A DNA stretch of 64,000 nt from Treponema sp. Lineage in GTDB: Bacteria > Spirochaetota > Spirochaetia > Treponematales > Treponemataceae. Location of the stretch: assembly GCA_017449285.1 (NCBI GenBank), contig JAFSJX010000098.1:110987-174986 (forward strand). Reading direction: 5' to 3'. The notes beneath the pieces were generated by a model. The model saw nothing but the letters and a program-made list of their open reading frames with translations, was not told the origin of the DNA and searched no databases. The position numbers and the translations under genes were made by a program. Positions 52,481 to 61,040 of this stretch are shown one piece after another (the stretch's first letter is position 1; each line of letters begins with the position of its first letter).

Positions 52481-52593
52481 GGGCGCACCCGCCTTACGGC
52501 AGGCCGGGCTTTTCGCACTTCGCCGTCTTGCGCGGCTTATTCCTTCGGTCGCTTTGCTCCCTACGGAACGCCTTCGGCGGTGCTACAATCCCT
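52481..52593 (+). repeat. repeat element family 2, copy E
   Basis: About 113 bp, starting GGGCGCACCC, then GGCCGGGCTTTTCGC, several short hairpins, TATTCCTTCGG, CGGAACGCC and ending CTACAATCCCT. The copy at 62442-62555 has the same order and ends. It abuts the ribosome binding site of the next gene. The preceding 150 bp (52329-52480) hold nothing recognised. Confidence 0.7.
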
Positions 52594-52618
52594 TGCGCGT
52601 GTGCTTTTGGAGGACTTT

Positions 52619-54673
52619 ATGAAAAAATCACACAAACTTCTTCTCGCTGGAACGGCTCTCGTGTTTCTTACCACATCGCTCTTCGCCACGACAAAATACT
52701 CAACCAATCCCGACGAGTGCGTTGACGGCGTGTGCTTTGTGCCGCAATATGCCGACGACGGAAGCCAAAACTACGCGATTGTGTCTCCTGTGGGCTACCA
52801 CGATGTCCCGATGATAACGCAGGCAAAACGGCTCGACAGCATAAAAGGAAAGACGATTGCCCTTGTGGGCGGCTCTTTCATGGCTGTCACCACCCACAAC
52901 GAACTGAAGAAGTGCATCGAAAAGGAATTCCCTACATGCAAAATCTACATGTTCGACGACATCGGACAGGCCGGCCCTTATTCGGTCTTCGGCACAACAG
53001 AAAAGACAAAGGCCTTTCAGGCACGGCTCAAAGAACTCAAAGTTGATGCGGTAATCGTGGGTAACTGCGGCTGCGGACTTTGCACCACCAAGGAAACGGG
53101 CGACTCAATCGCTGCGGAATACATCGGAATTCCTACGGTCACGGTCGCAGCTCCCACTTTTGTGGCTCAGGTTCATTCGACTGGCGTGAATCGTGGCGTT
53201 CCCGTTTTGCGCACGGCAGAATATCCGGGGGCGTTCGCCTCACATTCAACAGACGAGCTCAAGAAAAACGCCCGCGAAGTTCTCTGGCCGCAAATCAAAA
53301 CCGCGCTCACCACGCAGATTACCAAAGAAGAAATCGCTCAATATGCTCCGGGCGGAAAACGCCCCGCCGATGAAATCATCTATTACGGAAACTTTGACGA
53401 GATTCAGGAGTATATGGCGGTGAACGGCTGGACGGACGGACTTCCTGTCGTTCCTCCGACCGACGAGAAAATTCAGGAATATTTGAAGTTCACAGGATTT
53501 AGGGGAAGCGATGTCTTAGGCACTTTCGCGCTCGCCTACCGGGAATGCAGCGTCTACACCGTGGCGGCAAATGCGGTAATGGCCGGCGTTCCGCCTGAAT
53601 TCCTGCCGATTTGCATTGCGTACGTACAGGGAATGAATGACGGCGAATGGAGAAAACCGCTTGCCTCAACGCACGGCTGGACTCCGTTCGCGTTTCTCAA
53701 CGGCCCGCTTGCCCGTCAGCTCGGAATCGACAATCAGCAGGGAATGATCAGCGAAAAAGCGAACAAGGCTTTGGGAAGATTCATCGATCTTGCCATGCTC
53801 AACATCGGCGGCTACTATGTGAAGGAAAACCGCATGGGTTCTTTCGGCTACCTCACGCCTTTTACATTCAGCGAGGACGACGAGGCGTGCGTAAGAATCG
53901 GCTGGAAACCGTATCATGTTCAGCAGGGCTACGATTTGAACGCAAACACGATTACCGCTGGAAGCACGCTCGCATGGGGCAACAATGTCACGCCCGCCAC
54001 CGACGACGCGGAAAAAATCATGCAGATTATGGCGTTCGATATCACCGAAAAACAGCAGAACGGACTCGGCAACACGAAGCCGCAGGTTCCGCGCACCGTT
54101 TTCATCACCGAATATGTGGCGAAGGACTTGGCGAAGGAATACAAAACGAAGAGCGACCTGGAAGACGCGCTCATAGAAACTGCCCGCCGCCCGCTCGCGC
54201 TCCGCACCTACGCCCACTACTGGGCAAACACGGGAAGCCAGCAGTACAAACGCCGCAGTTTTGACGAGCACTACGAAATGCTCAAAAAAGACGATGCGGA
54301 ACAGGCCGCCCTCACGCCCACCCCAGAATGGCTCAAGCCGATTGTCGATGAAAACGAGATTATGACGATTGCAACGATGAACAAAGGCGACACGGCATTT
54401 TTGGTCACGGGAGACGCCAACCGCAACAAAGTGCAGGTCATGCCCGGCGGCGGCTTTGTCACCACGGAAATAAAACTCCCGAAAAACTGGAACGAACTTG
54501 TAGAGCCACTCGGCTATGAGCCGATAGAGAATTTTTATCTCAAGGCAAACTTCAATAAGGACGAAGGGAAGAAAGCGACCGGGACAAGCAAGAGCAAGAA
54601 GCAGCCGACCGCAGGAAAGCAGGCAAAACAGCCCGCGAAGCCGACTAAGCCGGTTACGCCGAAAAAGAAATAA
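52619..54673 (+). CDS. Exported UGSC-like redox protein (cysteine homologue)
   Basis: Signal peptide ending LFA, then a domain with GNCGCGLCTTKE near residue 148 in the place where UGSC-family (seleno)proteins have their U/C-G-S-C redox motif, then a long domain with NGWTDGLPVVPPT, AANAVMAGVPPEFLPICIAY, STHGWTPFAFLNGPLARQLG and NIGGYYVKENRMGS, as in the same family. A Lys/Pro-rich tail ends the protein. Reaction unknown. Start at ATG 52619 with GGAGG. The gene is clearly richer in G+C than its neighbours, suggesting transfer. Confidence 0.65.
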   Translation: MKKSHKLLLAGTALVFLTTSLFATTKYSTNPDECVDGVCFVPQYADDGSQNYAIVSPVGYHDVPMITQAKRLDSIKGKTIALVGGSFMAVTTHNELKKCIEKEFPTCKIYMFDDIGQAGPYSVFGTTEKTKAFQARLKELKVDAVIVGNCGCGLCTTKETGDSIAAEYIGIPTVTVAAPTFVAQVHSTGVNRGVPVLRTAEYPGAFASHSTDELKKNAREVLWPQIKTALTTQITKEEIAQYAPGGKRPADEIIYYGNFDEIQEYMAVNGWTDGLPVVPPTDEKIQEYLKFTGFRGSDVLGTFALAYRECSVYTVAANAVMAGVPPEFLPICIAYVQGMNDGEWRKPLASTHGWTPFAFLNGPLARQLGIDNQQGMISEKANKALGRFIDLAMLNIGGYYVKENRMGSFGYLTPFTFSEDDEACVRIGWKPYHVQQGYDLNANTITAGSTLAWGNNVTPATDDAEKIMQIMAFDITEKQQNGLGNTKPQVPRTVFITEYVAKDLAKEYKTKSDLEDALIETARRPLALRTYAHYWANTGSQQYKRRSFDEHYEMLKKDDAEQAALTPTPEWLKPIVDENEIMTIATMNKGDTAFLVTGDANRNKVQVMPGGGFVTTEIKLPKNWNELVEPLGYEPIENFYLKANFNKDEGKKATGTSKSKKQPTAGKQAKQPAKPTKPVTPKKK

Positions 54674-54813
54674 GAATGACAATAGGAAATGGGGGCACAG
54701 ATTTTTATATCAGCGATACATTTGAAGCAATTTTTGTTGTCGGCTGGACTGGGCGATAAGAATTGCAGGAACTTTATCTGATTTTGAGGTCGCAATTTGC
54801 GCCCTCAAAGTTT

Positions 54814-54900
54814 CTATCCCTCATTAGCAAAGCCGATTTTCCGCTTGTTTTTCTTCGGCGGTGCTTCAAGAAGATTGTTCAAAACTTGTATAATCCGGCT
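54814..54900 (-). pseudogene. Possible C-terminal remnant of an antitoxin
   Basis: Minus-strand reading IIQVLNNLLEAPPKKNKRKI then GFANEG and a stop resembles C-terminal tails of small type II antitoxins. No start codon or partner remains. A GC-rich hairpin with TTTGAGG/CCTCAAA arms lies just beyond (54783-54808). Confidence 0.25.
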
Positions 54901-54935
54901 GATTTTCCTGTCCTGCTCCGCTTTTCACAATCCCC

Positions 54936-55255
54936 GTGATTGACGTTCCCGCAACCTCAAAAAATCTCAAACTTCTCCGCGAAAAGCACAACATAACCGT
55001 CGCTGAGATTCAAAAACTTTTCGGCATGGAAAATCCGCAGTCCATCTACACATGGGATAGGGAGCGGCACTGCGCAGCAGGGCAAAAACAGTCCAGTGGA
55101 CTGTTTTTAGCGAGTCTCGAAGCAGCTATGCTGCGCACCCCGAAAGCAAATATCTGCCCCGCCTAGACAACCTCGTTGCCCTCGCAAAACTGTACAAAGT
55201 CACGATTGACGAAATGGTCATCATAAAAACCGAAAAAACACCACCATCGGCATGA
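54936..55255 (+). pseudogene. XRE-family regulator disrupted by an 83-bp insertion
   Basis: The first 40 codons read as a helix-turn-helix: SKNLKLLREKHNITVAEIQK, GMENPQSIYTW. After the Asp codon at 55056-55058 comes 83 bp of unrelated sequence; right after it, in another frame, the domain resumes as ESKYLPRLDNLVALAKLYKV. Removing the 83 bp restores the usual W-x6-LP spacing. As it stands the product is truncated. GTG start at 54936. Confidence 0.75.
55059..55141. mobile_element. 83-bp hairpin-containing insertion
   Basis: Contains a perfect 11-bp inverted repeat AAAAACAGTCC / GGACTGTTTTT (55084-55108) and GC-rich outer segments with CTGCGCAGCAG and GCAGCTATGCTGCGC. Looks like a small non-coding repeat; no second full copy is in the window. 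The hairpin may also terminate transcription. Confidence 0.55.
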
Positions 55256-55389
55256 CAGTCCGCGAGCCGACCATGCCCTACGGAATTAAACGAGAGACGC
55301 TTGATTTTATCCGCCAGAATTCCTCTCCCGATACACTCCGTGCGCTTGAACGTTACTACGAAGTTTCGATAGGGGAGTTAAATCCTTAA
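55252..55389 (+). CDS. Small ORF overlapping the XRE relic (45 aa)
   Basis: ATG overlaps the TGA of the restored XRE frame (ATGA). Product has RETLDFIRQNSSPDTLRALE then RYYEVSIGEL, similar in style to the C-terminal helices of small helix-turn-helix proteins. It could be the second gene of a small regulatory pair. No family assigned. Confidence 0.35.
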   Translation: MTVREPTMPYGIKRETLDFIRQNSSPDTLRALERYYEVSIGELNP

Positions 55390-55485
55390 AACATTCCAAT
55401 AACTCTAACAAAGCAATTCATACTTTTCTCATAAAAACTGCAAATTTCAGAAAAAATGTGCTATAATAGCTCATGGAGGCAAAAG

Positions 55486-55689
55486 ATGTTTGCGACGACG
55501 GGAATTATTCAGGGAAACACGGTTCTAACAAATGACTATTCTCTTGAACAATACAACGGCAGAAAAGTCATAATTACGGTTCTTGATGAAGAAAAATCAT
55601 TTGAAACAATTTCAAACGAAAAACTTTTTGCTGTTTCAGATGCTCTTATAAGCAAAAACATGGAAGCCTACAAGGAACTTGCAAAGTGA
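55486..55689 (+). CDS. Antitoxin-like protein paired with Doc
   Basis: 67 residues: an N-terminal beta part (TTGIIQGNTVLTNDYSLEQY, NGRKVIITVLD) and a helical acidic tail, the plan of short antitoxins that lie before Fic/Doc toxins. TATAAT (about 55463) and GGAGG precede ATG 55486. The stop overlaps the toxin's GTG. Confidence 0.7.
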   Translation: MFATTGIIQGNTVLTNDYSLEQYNGRKVIITVLDEEKSFETISNEKLFAVSDALISKNMEAYKELAK

Positions 55690-56063
55690 TTTTTTTTAAT
55701 TATGAGCAGGTTGTAAAACTACACAGTTCTCTTATATCAAAAACAGGTGGAATGGACGGAATCAGAGATGAAAATCTTTTAGATTCTGCCTTAAAATCTC
55801 CGTTCCAAACTTTCGGTGGAAATGAACTATATCCGAGCATTTTTGATAAGGCCTCTCAACTTTGTTATTCTCTGGTAGAAAATCATCCTTTTGCGGACGG
55901 AAATAAAAGAATCGGCGTTCATCTGACTTTCCTATTCTTACAAGTGAATAATGTAAATATAGAATATACCCAAAGAGAACTGATTGATTTTGGATTAAAT
56001 ATAGCCTCTGGAAAAATGAATAAAGATGAAATAAAAGAATGGCTTTTGAATCATCGAAAGTAG
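55686..56063 (+). CDS. doc: Doc-family (Fic-fold) toxin
   Basis: 125 residues with the Doc catalytic loop HPFADGNKRIGVHL; the Lys in place of the Fic Gly is what makes Doc a kinase of EF-Tu rather than an AMP transferase. GGMDGIRDENLLDSALKSPF is the usual N-terminal motif. GTG start overlapping the antitoxin stop. Full length and intact, in contrast to most genes around it. Confidence 0.88.
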   Translation: MIFFNYEQVVKLHSSLISKTGGMDGIRDENLLDSALKSPFQTFGGNELYPSIFDKASQLCYSLVENHPFADGNKRIGVHLTFLFLQVNNVNIEYTQRELIDFGLNIASGKMNKDEIKEWLLNHRK

Positions 56064-56156
56064 AAAAAACAGACTGTCTGAAAGAATGTAACTAATATTA
56101 CTTGAAAAAAAACGTACCGCCGGATTGCTCTGCTAGTGCGAATCTCAGCAGTGCCT

Positions 56157-56742
56157 TCATTCCTCAAAATAGTCGCTGTCAATGCGTTTGATTTCGTAAG
56201 TTCTTACAACGCTGATTCCTACATTGTGTTCTATCATAAGCGAGGCGAGTTTCTGTCCGTCGATAAGGACGATTTTCTGGTTCACGGTCTTTGCATATTC
56301 TGCGGCTTCCTTTGAAAAAGTTCCGGTCGTAATAAATACGCCTTTGTTTGCCTTCTGCCCGAGCAATGCACCCGCAAACTTCTGAATCTCCGGGCGACCG
56401 ACCGACCCCTGCCATCTTTTTGCTTGAATATAAATGGCATCAAGTCCAAGCCTGTCTTCCTTAGCGTCATCATCTGCCCCGGAACTGTCCTTTTCGTGAC
56501 GGAGAGCATGGAATGTCTTGAATTCATCAAACTGATTAAGATATTTTATGTCTATCCGACCAGGCTTTTTTGCAAGCACAGATTCTCCACGCTCAGTTAT
56601 CTGAAAGAATCCGCGTCTCACATCACTAAGAAGCCCTGCCTTTTTCATATATGTTTTTGCCCAGACCACACGGTTATACATCGTCGTCCGCAGCATATTC
56701 AAGCAGGGGCAGCATAATCGTCTGAAAATCAGGAATTGCCAT
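56157..56742 (-). pseudogene. mrr: Decayed mrr restriction endonuclease gene
   Basis: Pieces of a standard Mrr remain in order: MAIPDFQTIMLPLLEYAAD (from 56742), YNRVVWAKTYMKKAGLL, RIDIKYLNQFDEF, and DRLGLDAIYIQAKRWQGSVG, then GALLGQKANKGVFITTGTFS to the end. The first is cut by a deletion of about 35 codons with a frameshift. Roughly 90 codons are missing between GADDDAKE and DRLGLD, removing the first catalytic aspartate region. Not expected to be active. Confidence 0.8.
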
Positions 56743-56822
56743 ATTCACCTCGAAAAACTGAAAATATTATAACACAAAGCTGATGATTTTAGAATTCATT
56801 GTTTGAACTCCCGCCAAAAGAG

Positions 56823-57176
56823 TCACCCCAGCACTCCCTTCCACTCCGCTTCCTTAAATCCCACGCAGACAGCTGAATCCGTGACCAGAATCGGGCGTTT
56901 TACCAACATTCCATCGCTCGCAAGAAGCTTGAACTGCTCATCCTCGCTCATCGTTTTCAGTTTTTCAGACAGGTTCATCTCGCGGTACAAAATTCCGCTC
57001 GTGTTGAAAAATCGCTTTAAGGGAAGTCCGCTCTTTTTGTGCAGGTTGCGCAAGGTCGCCTCGTCGGGGTGGTTTGTTTTGATATCGATTTTTTCGTATT
57101 TCACGCCGTTTTCATCAAGCCATTCGAGCGCCTTTTTGCAGGTGGAACATCGGTTGTAACAGTAGATTTTAGTCAT
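56823..57176 (-). CDS. Spx/ArsC-family thioredoxin-fold protein
   Basis: 117 residues with IYCYNRCSTCKKALEWL (CxxC) and KRPILVTDSAVCVGF, the pattern of Spx/MgsR and arsenate-reductase-like proteins. Probably a redox-sensing regulator or a reductase. Start at MTKIYCY (57176) with GGAGA upstream; the frame extends to 57212. Confidence 0.85.
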   Translation of the reverse strand: MTKIYCYNRCSTCKKALEWLDENGVKYEKIDIKTNHPDEATLRNLHKKSGLPLKRFFNTSGILYREMNLSEKLKTMSEDEQFKLLASDGMLVKRPILVTDSAVCVGFKEAEWKGVLG

Positions 57177-57289
57177 TTTCTTTATCTCCGTAACGAAAAC
57201 ATTATAGCACAAAAAAGTGAAGGTACGTGTATTTTTTTAAGCGGCACAAAATCCTATTCTCCCCAATATTTTTCTGTTATACTTTTATC

Positions 57290-58371
57290 ATGATTATTGC
57301 AAATCTTCTTTCTGATGTTCCAAAAGATGAACTTGTTGATTTTCTTTCTAACCTTACTACAAAAAACGATTCTGCCGCCGCGATGCTTGTTGCACGTTTT
57401 TCAAAAGCCAATGGCAACTCCGAGCTATCTGCAATAAAAACCGAGGTGAATCAGATTATCCGAGGGAACGGCGACAGGCACGGTTTTATCGACTACCGCG
57501 CATCTTACCGTTTTGAAAAAGAAATGTATTCGTAGTGCACAGATAAAGTTTATCGATTCGTTTTTGGAAAATATTGATGAAGGCTTGGCGCACGACATTT
57601 TCTCCGAGCGGTACGAAGTTGAACGTTATGCCGAAGCAAAAATCCGTTGCATGGAAAAACTGAATTTCCCCGAAGAAGAGATTATTTTTTTTATGGAAAA
57701 AATACATTGACTATGATAATATCTGCAACATTGCAGTTGAAAAATGTCTTGCCGCCGGAAATTATGAAAAGGCAGAAGTGCTGCTTGAAAATCTGATCAG
57801 TACAAATCAAGGTTTGCCCGGAATAGTTCACAAGGCAAATGAAAAACTGCTTGAAATTTATAAAGCGACAAACAACAAGGCAAAAACGACACAGACTCTG
57901 CGCTGGCTCTTGCTGAATGAACGGCGTTTTGACCTCGACCTGTACAATGAATATAAATCGCACTTTTCTAAAGATAAATGGACGGACGAACTTGAAAAAC
58001 TTATTTCAGAAAAAGAGGATTCAGATTTTGCCGAGTCGATTTTTGTTGAAGAAAAAATGTACGACAAGCTTTTTGATGCCGTGAAAAAATCTCATGCACG
58101 CTGGAACAGCTTTTACAAACTTGAAGAATACAGCGAGCTTTTGGCAAAAGACTATGCGGCTGAACTTATTCAGATGTTCAAAGAAAGTCTTGAGGACAGC
58201 GTAAAGAAACTGAACTCCCGCCCTCAGTACGCAGAACTTGCGGAACATCTGGAAAATTTTTCAAAGATCCCTGGCGGAAAAGAAGTCGCCTTGTCAATTC
58301 GAGATAACTGGCTTGAAACATACAAAAAACGTCCTGCGATGGTTGATGAACTGAAGAGGGCGAGATTGTAA
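57290..58371 (+). pseudogene. Frameshifted cytosolic protein gene (three fragments)
   Basis: Three overlapping frames make one protein-like sequence: 57290-57535 (LVDFLSNLTTKNDSAAAMLV ... HGFIDYRASYRFEKE), 57513-57710 (AQIKFIDSFLENIDEG ... EEEIIFFMEK) and 57700-58371 (YIDYDNICNIAVEKCLAAGN ... KRPAMVDELK). The breaks are near 57530 and at a T8/A6 run near 57690. Resembles the C-terminal helical region of large SWIM-zinc-finger proteins. A TATACT box ends 6 nt before the first ATG. Broken gene or homopolymer sequencing error. Confidence 0.6.
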
Positions 58372-58387
58372 AAAGAGGTAGAAAAAC

Positions 58388-58708
58388 ATGGAAGACTGCA
58401 AAGAATCGGACTGGAAATTGTTTCGGGTAAAAATCGTTGAGTGGCAAGAACGCTATATCGAAAAAGTGAATAAAAAAATTGCAAAGATTTTGACAGACGA
58501 AAAAATATCCGCCGCCGAAAGATTCTGGAAAGCCGAAAAAGTAATATACCGAGAGAAGAAATCCGCATGTGTAATTGTCGATATGCGACGAAGTACATTC
58601 AAACTGAATCTGCTCCGCCTGCTCAAAGAAAAAGCAATTACGCTGGAAGATTTGTCTGACTTTAGTACAGAATTACAGGAAGAAATTAGAAAAATTTGGG
58701 AAAGGTGA
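58388..58708 (+). CDS. Conserved small helical protein
   Basis: 106 residues, charged and helical, with WKLFRVKIVEWQERYIEKVN, ERFWKAEKVIYREKKSACVI and LEDLSDFSTELQEEI. A similar small protein occurs in many Firmicutes and is sometimes misnamed multidrug transporter; it has no membrane segment. AGAGG lies before the ATG, 16 nt after the broken gene. Confidence 0.65.
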   Translation: MEDCKESDWKLFRVKIVEWQERYIEKVNKKIAKILTDEKISAAERFWKAEKVIYREKKSACVIVDMRRSTFKLNLLRLLKEKAITLEDLSDFSTELQEEIRKIWER

Positions 58709-58795
58709 GGTTTCGGAAGTATGCAGCATTTTTCGGGTGTAAAATTTCACGCTTGAAAATACGTCCGAATTCAATTGCATTTTTTCTCATCTTTT

Positions 58796-59137
58796 TTATG
58801 CCTTCTTTTTCATAACCTTAACCACTTCACCGATTGCCGAAATCTCATCTTTATCCAACTCGGTCATATCTTGCGCGATTTTATAGACTTCAATCGGAAA
58901 AGGGCTTTTCTGCTTTATCGAAGATTCCGTGCGAGAGTCAAAGCCGTTTACTAGAAAATCTACGCTTACATCAAGTGCCTGTGCAAGTTTAAGAGCCTTG
59001 TCCGCAGGCGGCATCGAGCCTTTTGTTTTCAGATAGTTGCTGATTGTTCCCGAATTTATGCCCGACCGTGCGGCTAATTCCATTGTAGTCAGATTTTTGC
59101 AGTACATTGCTTCTTTTAAATTTTCGTTAAAACCCAT
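58796..59137 (-). CDS. XRE-family transcriptional regulator
   Basis: Helix-turn-helix in the first 65 residues (TTMELAARSGINSGTISNYL, PADKALKLAQALDVSVDFLV) and an acidic C-terminal helix region. 114 aa, phage-repressor-like size. Divergent from the acyltransferase at 59269; inverted repeats lie between them. Intact. Confidence 0.82.
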   Translation of the reverse strand: MGFNENLKEAMYCKNLTTMELAARSGINSGTISNYLKTKGSMPPADKALKLAQALDVSVDFLVNGFDSRTESSIKQKSPFPIEVYKIAQDMTELDKDEISAIGEVVKVMKKKA

Positions 59138-59177
59138 ATTCACGCTTATAATAGGAAGTTTTTACTAATCTCTGTGA

Positions 59178-59258
59178 AATATTAGGCAAATCTGTCTAAA
59201 TATTGTATAAATAGTTTTATAAACTAGATAAATAAGAATAAGTAATTTCTGCCTAATA
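59178..59258. promoter_or_regulatory. Putative XRE operator region
   Basis: Imperfect palindrome AATATTAGGCA (59178-59188) / TGTCTAAATATT (59193-59204), and a further inverted half-site TGCCTAATA (59250-59258) just before the acyltransferase ribosome binding site. Suggests control of both divergent genes by the XRE protein. Confidence 0.5.
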
Positions 59259-59268
59259 AGGGGATTTT

Positions 59269-60183
59269 ATGGAAACTTCACGGCGGAATCCGTTTTTAGA
59301 TATAATCAAGGCTTTCTGCATTCTATTTGTCATCATCACGCACGACAATATCAGCGATGGATTCAGACTTCGGACATTGTTTCCATTCTGGATAAATATG
59401 GCTGTTCCGATGTTTATGATAGTTTCGGGTTATGTGTACGCTTCATCTTTTGAGCGAAATTCTATCAGTGAAATTTCTCAAGCCTATACTCTGAGTTTCC
59501 TAATGCCGAAATTCATACGATACACGGTGCCTTTTGTGATGGCGTTTGCAGTTATAGTGCTCGCAGAAGTTTTGTTCACTATTTTTGGAATCCTTGACCG
59601 GTCATTTAAAAGTTTGATTGTCATATTTTTTCAAGGCGGAAATGGACCTGGCTCTTATTACTATCCTATTATGCTCCAGTTTCTGTTGTTTTATCCTGTA
59701 GTGTACTTCGTCATCAGAAAATATGCATTCAAGGGGCTGTTTTTCTGCTTTGTGCTGAACGCTGCCTTTGAATTTTTTCAGCGAGTGTGGGGCTGCAATG
59801 GAGAATTTTACAGGATGCTTCTTTTCCGCTACACATTCGTTATAGCTTTTGGTTCATATTTGTGGCAGTGCAAGAAAGAAAAAATTGCCTTGAGGTGGAA
59901 AATCGGCGCATTTATTGTAGGTGTCGCCTTTATCATCGCTTTTTGCTACTTCAAGTTACAGCCGAAAATCATCATTTATTGGACTTCAACCTGTTTTCTT
60001 GCCTGCCTTTACCTGCTTCCTATTGCCGATTTTCTGATTTGCCGTGTCCATTGTAGTTTTAAGCCAGCGGAATTGGTAGGAAAAGCTTCGTTTAATATTT
60101 TCCTTACACAGATGGTTTATTTTGTTTATGGTGTCGGTTTTGTACGCAAAATAATTCCGAATCATATTCTGCAACTTCGTTAA
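59269..60183 (+). CDS. Acyltransferase 3 family membrane protein
   Basis: 304 residues, about ten membrane helices. Opens with RNPFLDIIKAFCILFVIITH, where the final His is the family's catalytic residue, and INMAVPMFMIVSGYVYASSF. Transfers acyl groups to surface glycans. AAGGGG before the ATG. Probably under the neighbouring XRE regulator. The 95 bp after it are AT-rich with nothing recognised. Confidence 0.82.
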   Translation: METSRRNPFLDIIKAFCILFVIITHDNISDGFRLRTLFPFWINMAVPMFMIVSGYVYASSFERNSISEISQAYTLSFLMPKFIRYTVPFVMAFAVIVLAEVLFTIFGILDRSFKSLIVIFFQGGNGPGSYYYPIMLQFLLFYPVVYFVIRKYAFKGLFFCFVLNAAFEFFQRVWGCNGEFYRMLLFRYTFVIAFGSYLWQCKKEKIALRWKIGAFIVGVAFIIAFCYFKLQPKIIIYWTSTCFLACLYLLPIADFLICRVHCSFKPAELVGKASFNIFLTQMVYFVYGVGFVRKIIPNHILQLR

Positions 60184-60278
60184 AAATTTAAAAAGACATA
60201 TATATCTGCGATTTTAAATTTATCTATATATAACATTGCATTATACATTTATATAAAACATATGTAATTTTCATTCTT

Positions 60279-60759
60279 TCACTTTTTATATACTTTGGAG
60301 TCAATTTCATTTGTAAATGTCTTTACATGATCATTTAAAAACCAATAAACATCATCTATCATGTTTTCAGAAATAATCAATTTTTGTTTGTCTGAATATC
60401 CGTACCAATATTCTTGAACTTTATTCCTAATTTTTTTCATCAAAATAACTTTGATTATGAATAATCATATTCCGAGTATTTATATATGTTTGCAATGTTG
60501 GTAAGACTTGATAGTTTATGATGACACTATCAATACTTAAATATTTTGCAATTGAATAAATTAATCTTATCGTATAATTGCCTGCTTCAAAACTATTTCC
60601 ATAATAATTTAGCTTTACCAGTTTCTCAATTTTATCGGATGGAATATTCAAGATTTTTATTAGTTTTGAAAAATAAAACTCAAGAATTGAAATTTCAGAA
60701 ATCAATGTCTGGTGACGATACATTTGCTGAAATTCATTATTATCTACAAGAGCCTTCAC
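60279..60759 (-). pseudogene. HEPN-like protein gene with a frameshift
   Basis: The frame 60427-60759 gives SEISILEFYFSKLIKILNIP and ends in TRNMIIHNQSYFDEKN, where R-x4-H matches the HEPN ribonuclease motif. At an A7 run (about 60432-60440) a one-base shift continues as RNKVQEYWYGYSDKQKLII to a stop at 60279. GTG at 60757 is the only start, and the frame is open a little further upstream, so the 5' end may be lost too. Confidence 0.5.
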
Positions 60760-60788
60760 ATCTTTTACTTTTTTAATTGTTGTAGCAC

Positions 60789-61040
60789 TTGTCTTTTATT
60801 GCAGTTGACAATAACATTCCATATTATGATACGGATGGAAATGAAATGAGCCACTGTGACGCAATGATTTATACAAAGCAGACGCTCATCTTCATTGAAC
60901 TGAAAAATCAAGCAAAAGACTGGATTAGTGAATCGATTGAACAGTTAAAATCTACAATTAAGCATTTTGATGAAACGGATGGACTGGATAAATTTAGATT
61001 CAAGAAAGCGTATGCCTGTAATAAGGCTCATCAACCTAAT
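60789..61040 (+). pseudogene. Fragment of a PD-(D/E)XK nuclease-like gene
   Basis: Readable protein IAVDNNIPYYDTDGNEMSHC, DAMIYTKQTLIFIELKNQ, then SIEQLKSTIKHFDETDGLDK. The D then E-x-K layout fits a restriction-endonuclease fold. Nothing of the N-terminal part exists upstream, and at the 3' end it runs into the converging ATPase gene, so both ends are missing. Head-to-head with the HEPN relic. Confidence 0.5.

Noticed and set aside
53666..54682. 338-residue minus-strand ORF
   Set aside because: Antisense shadow of the G+C-rich UGSC-like gene; no start signals.
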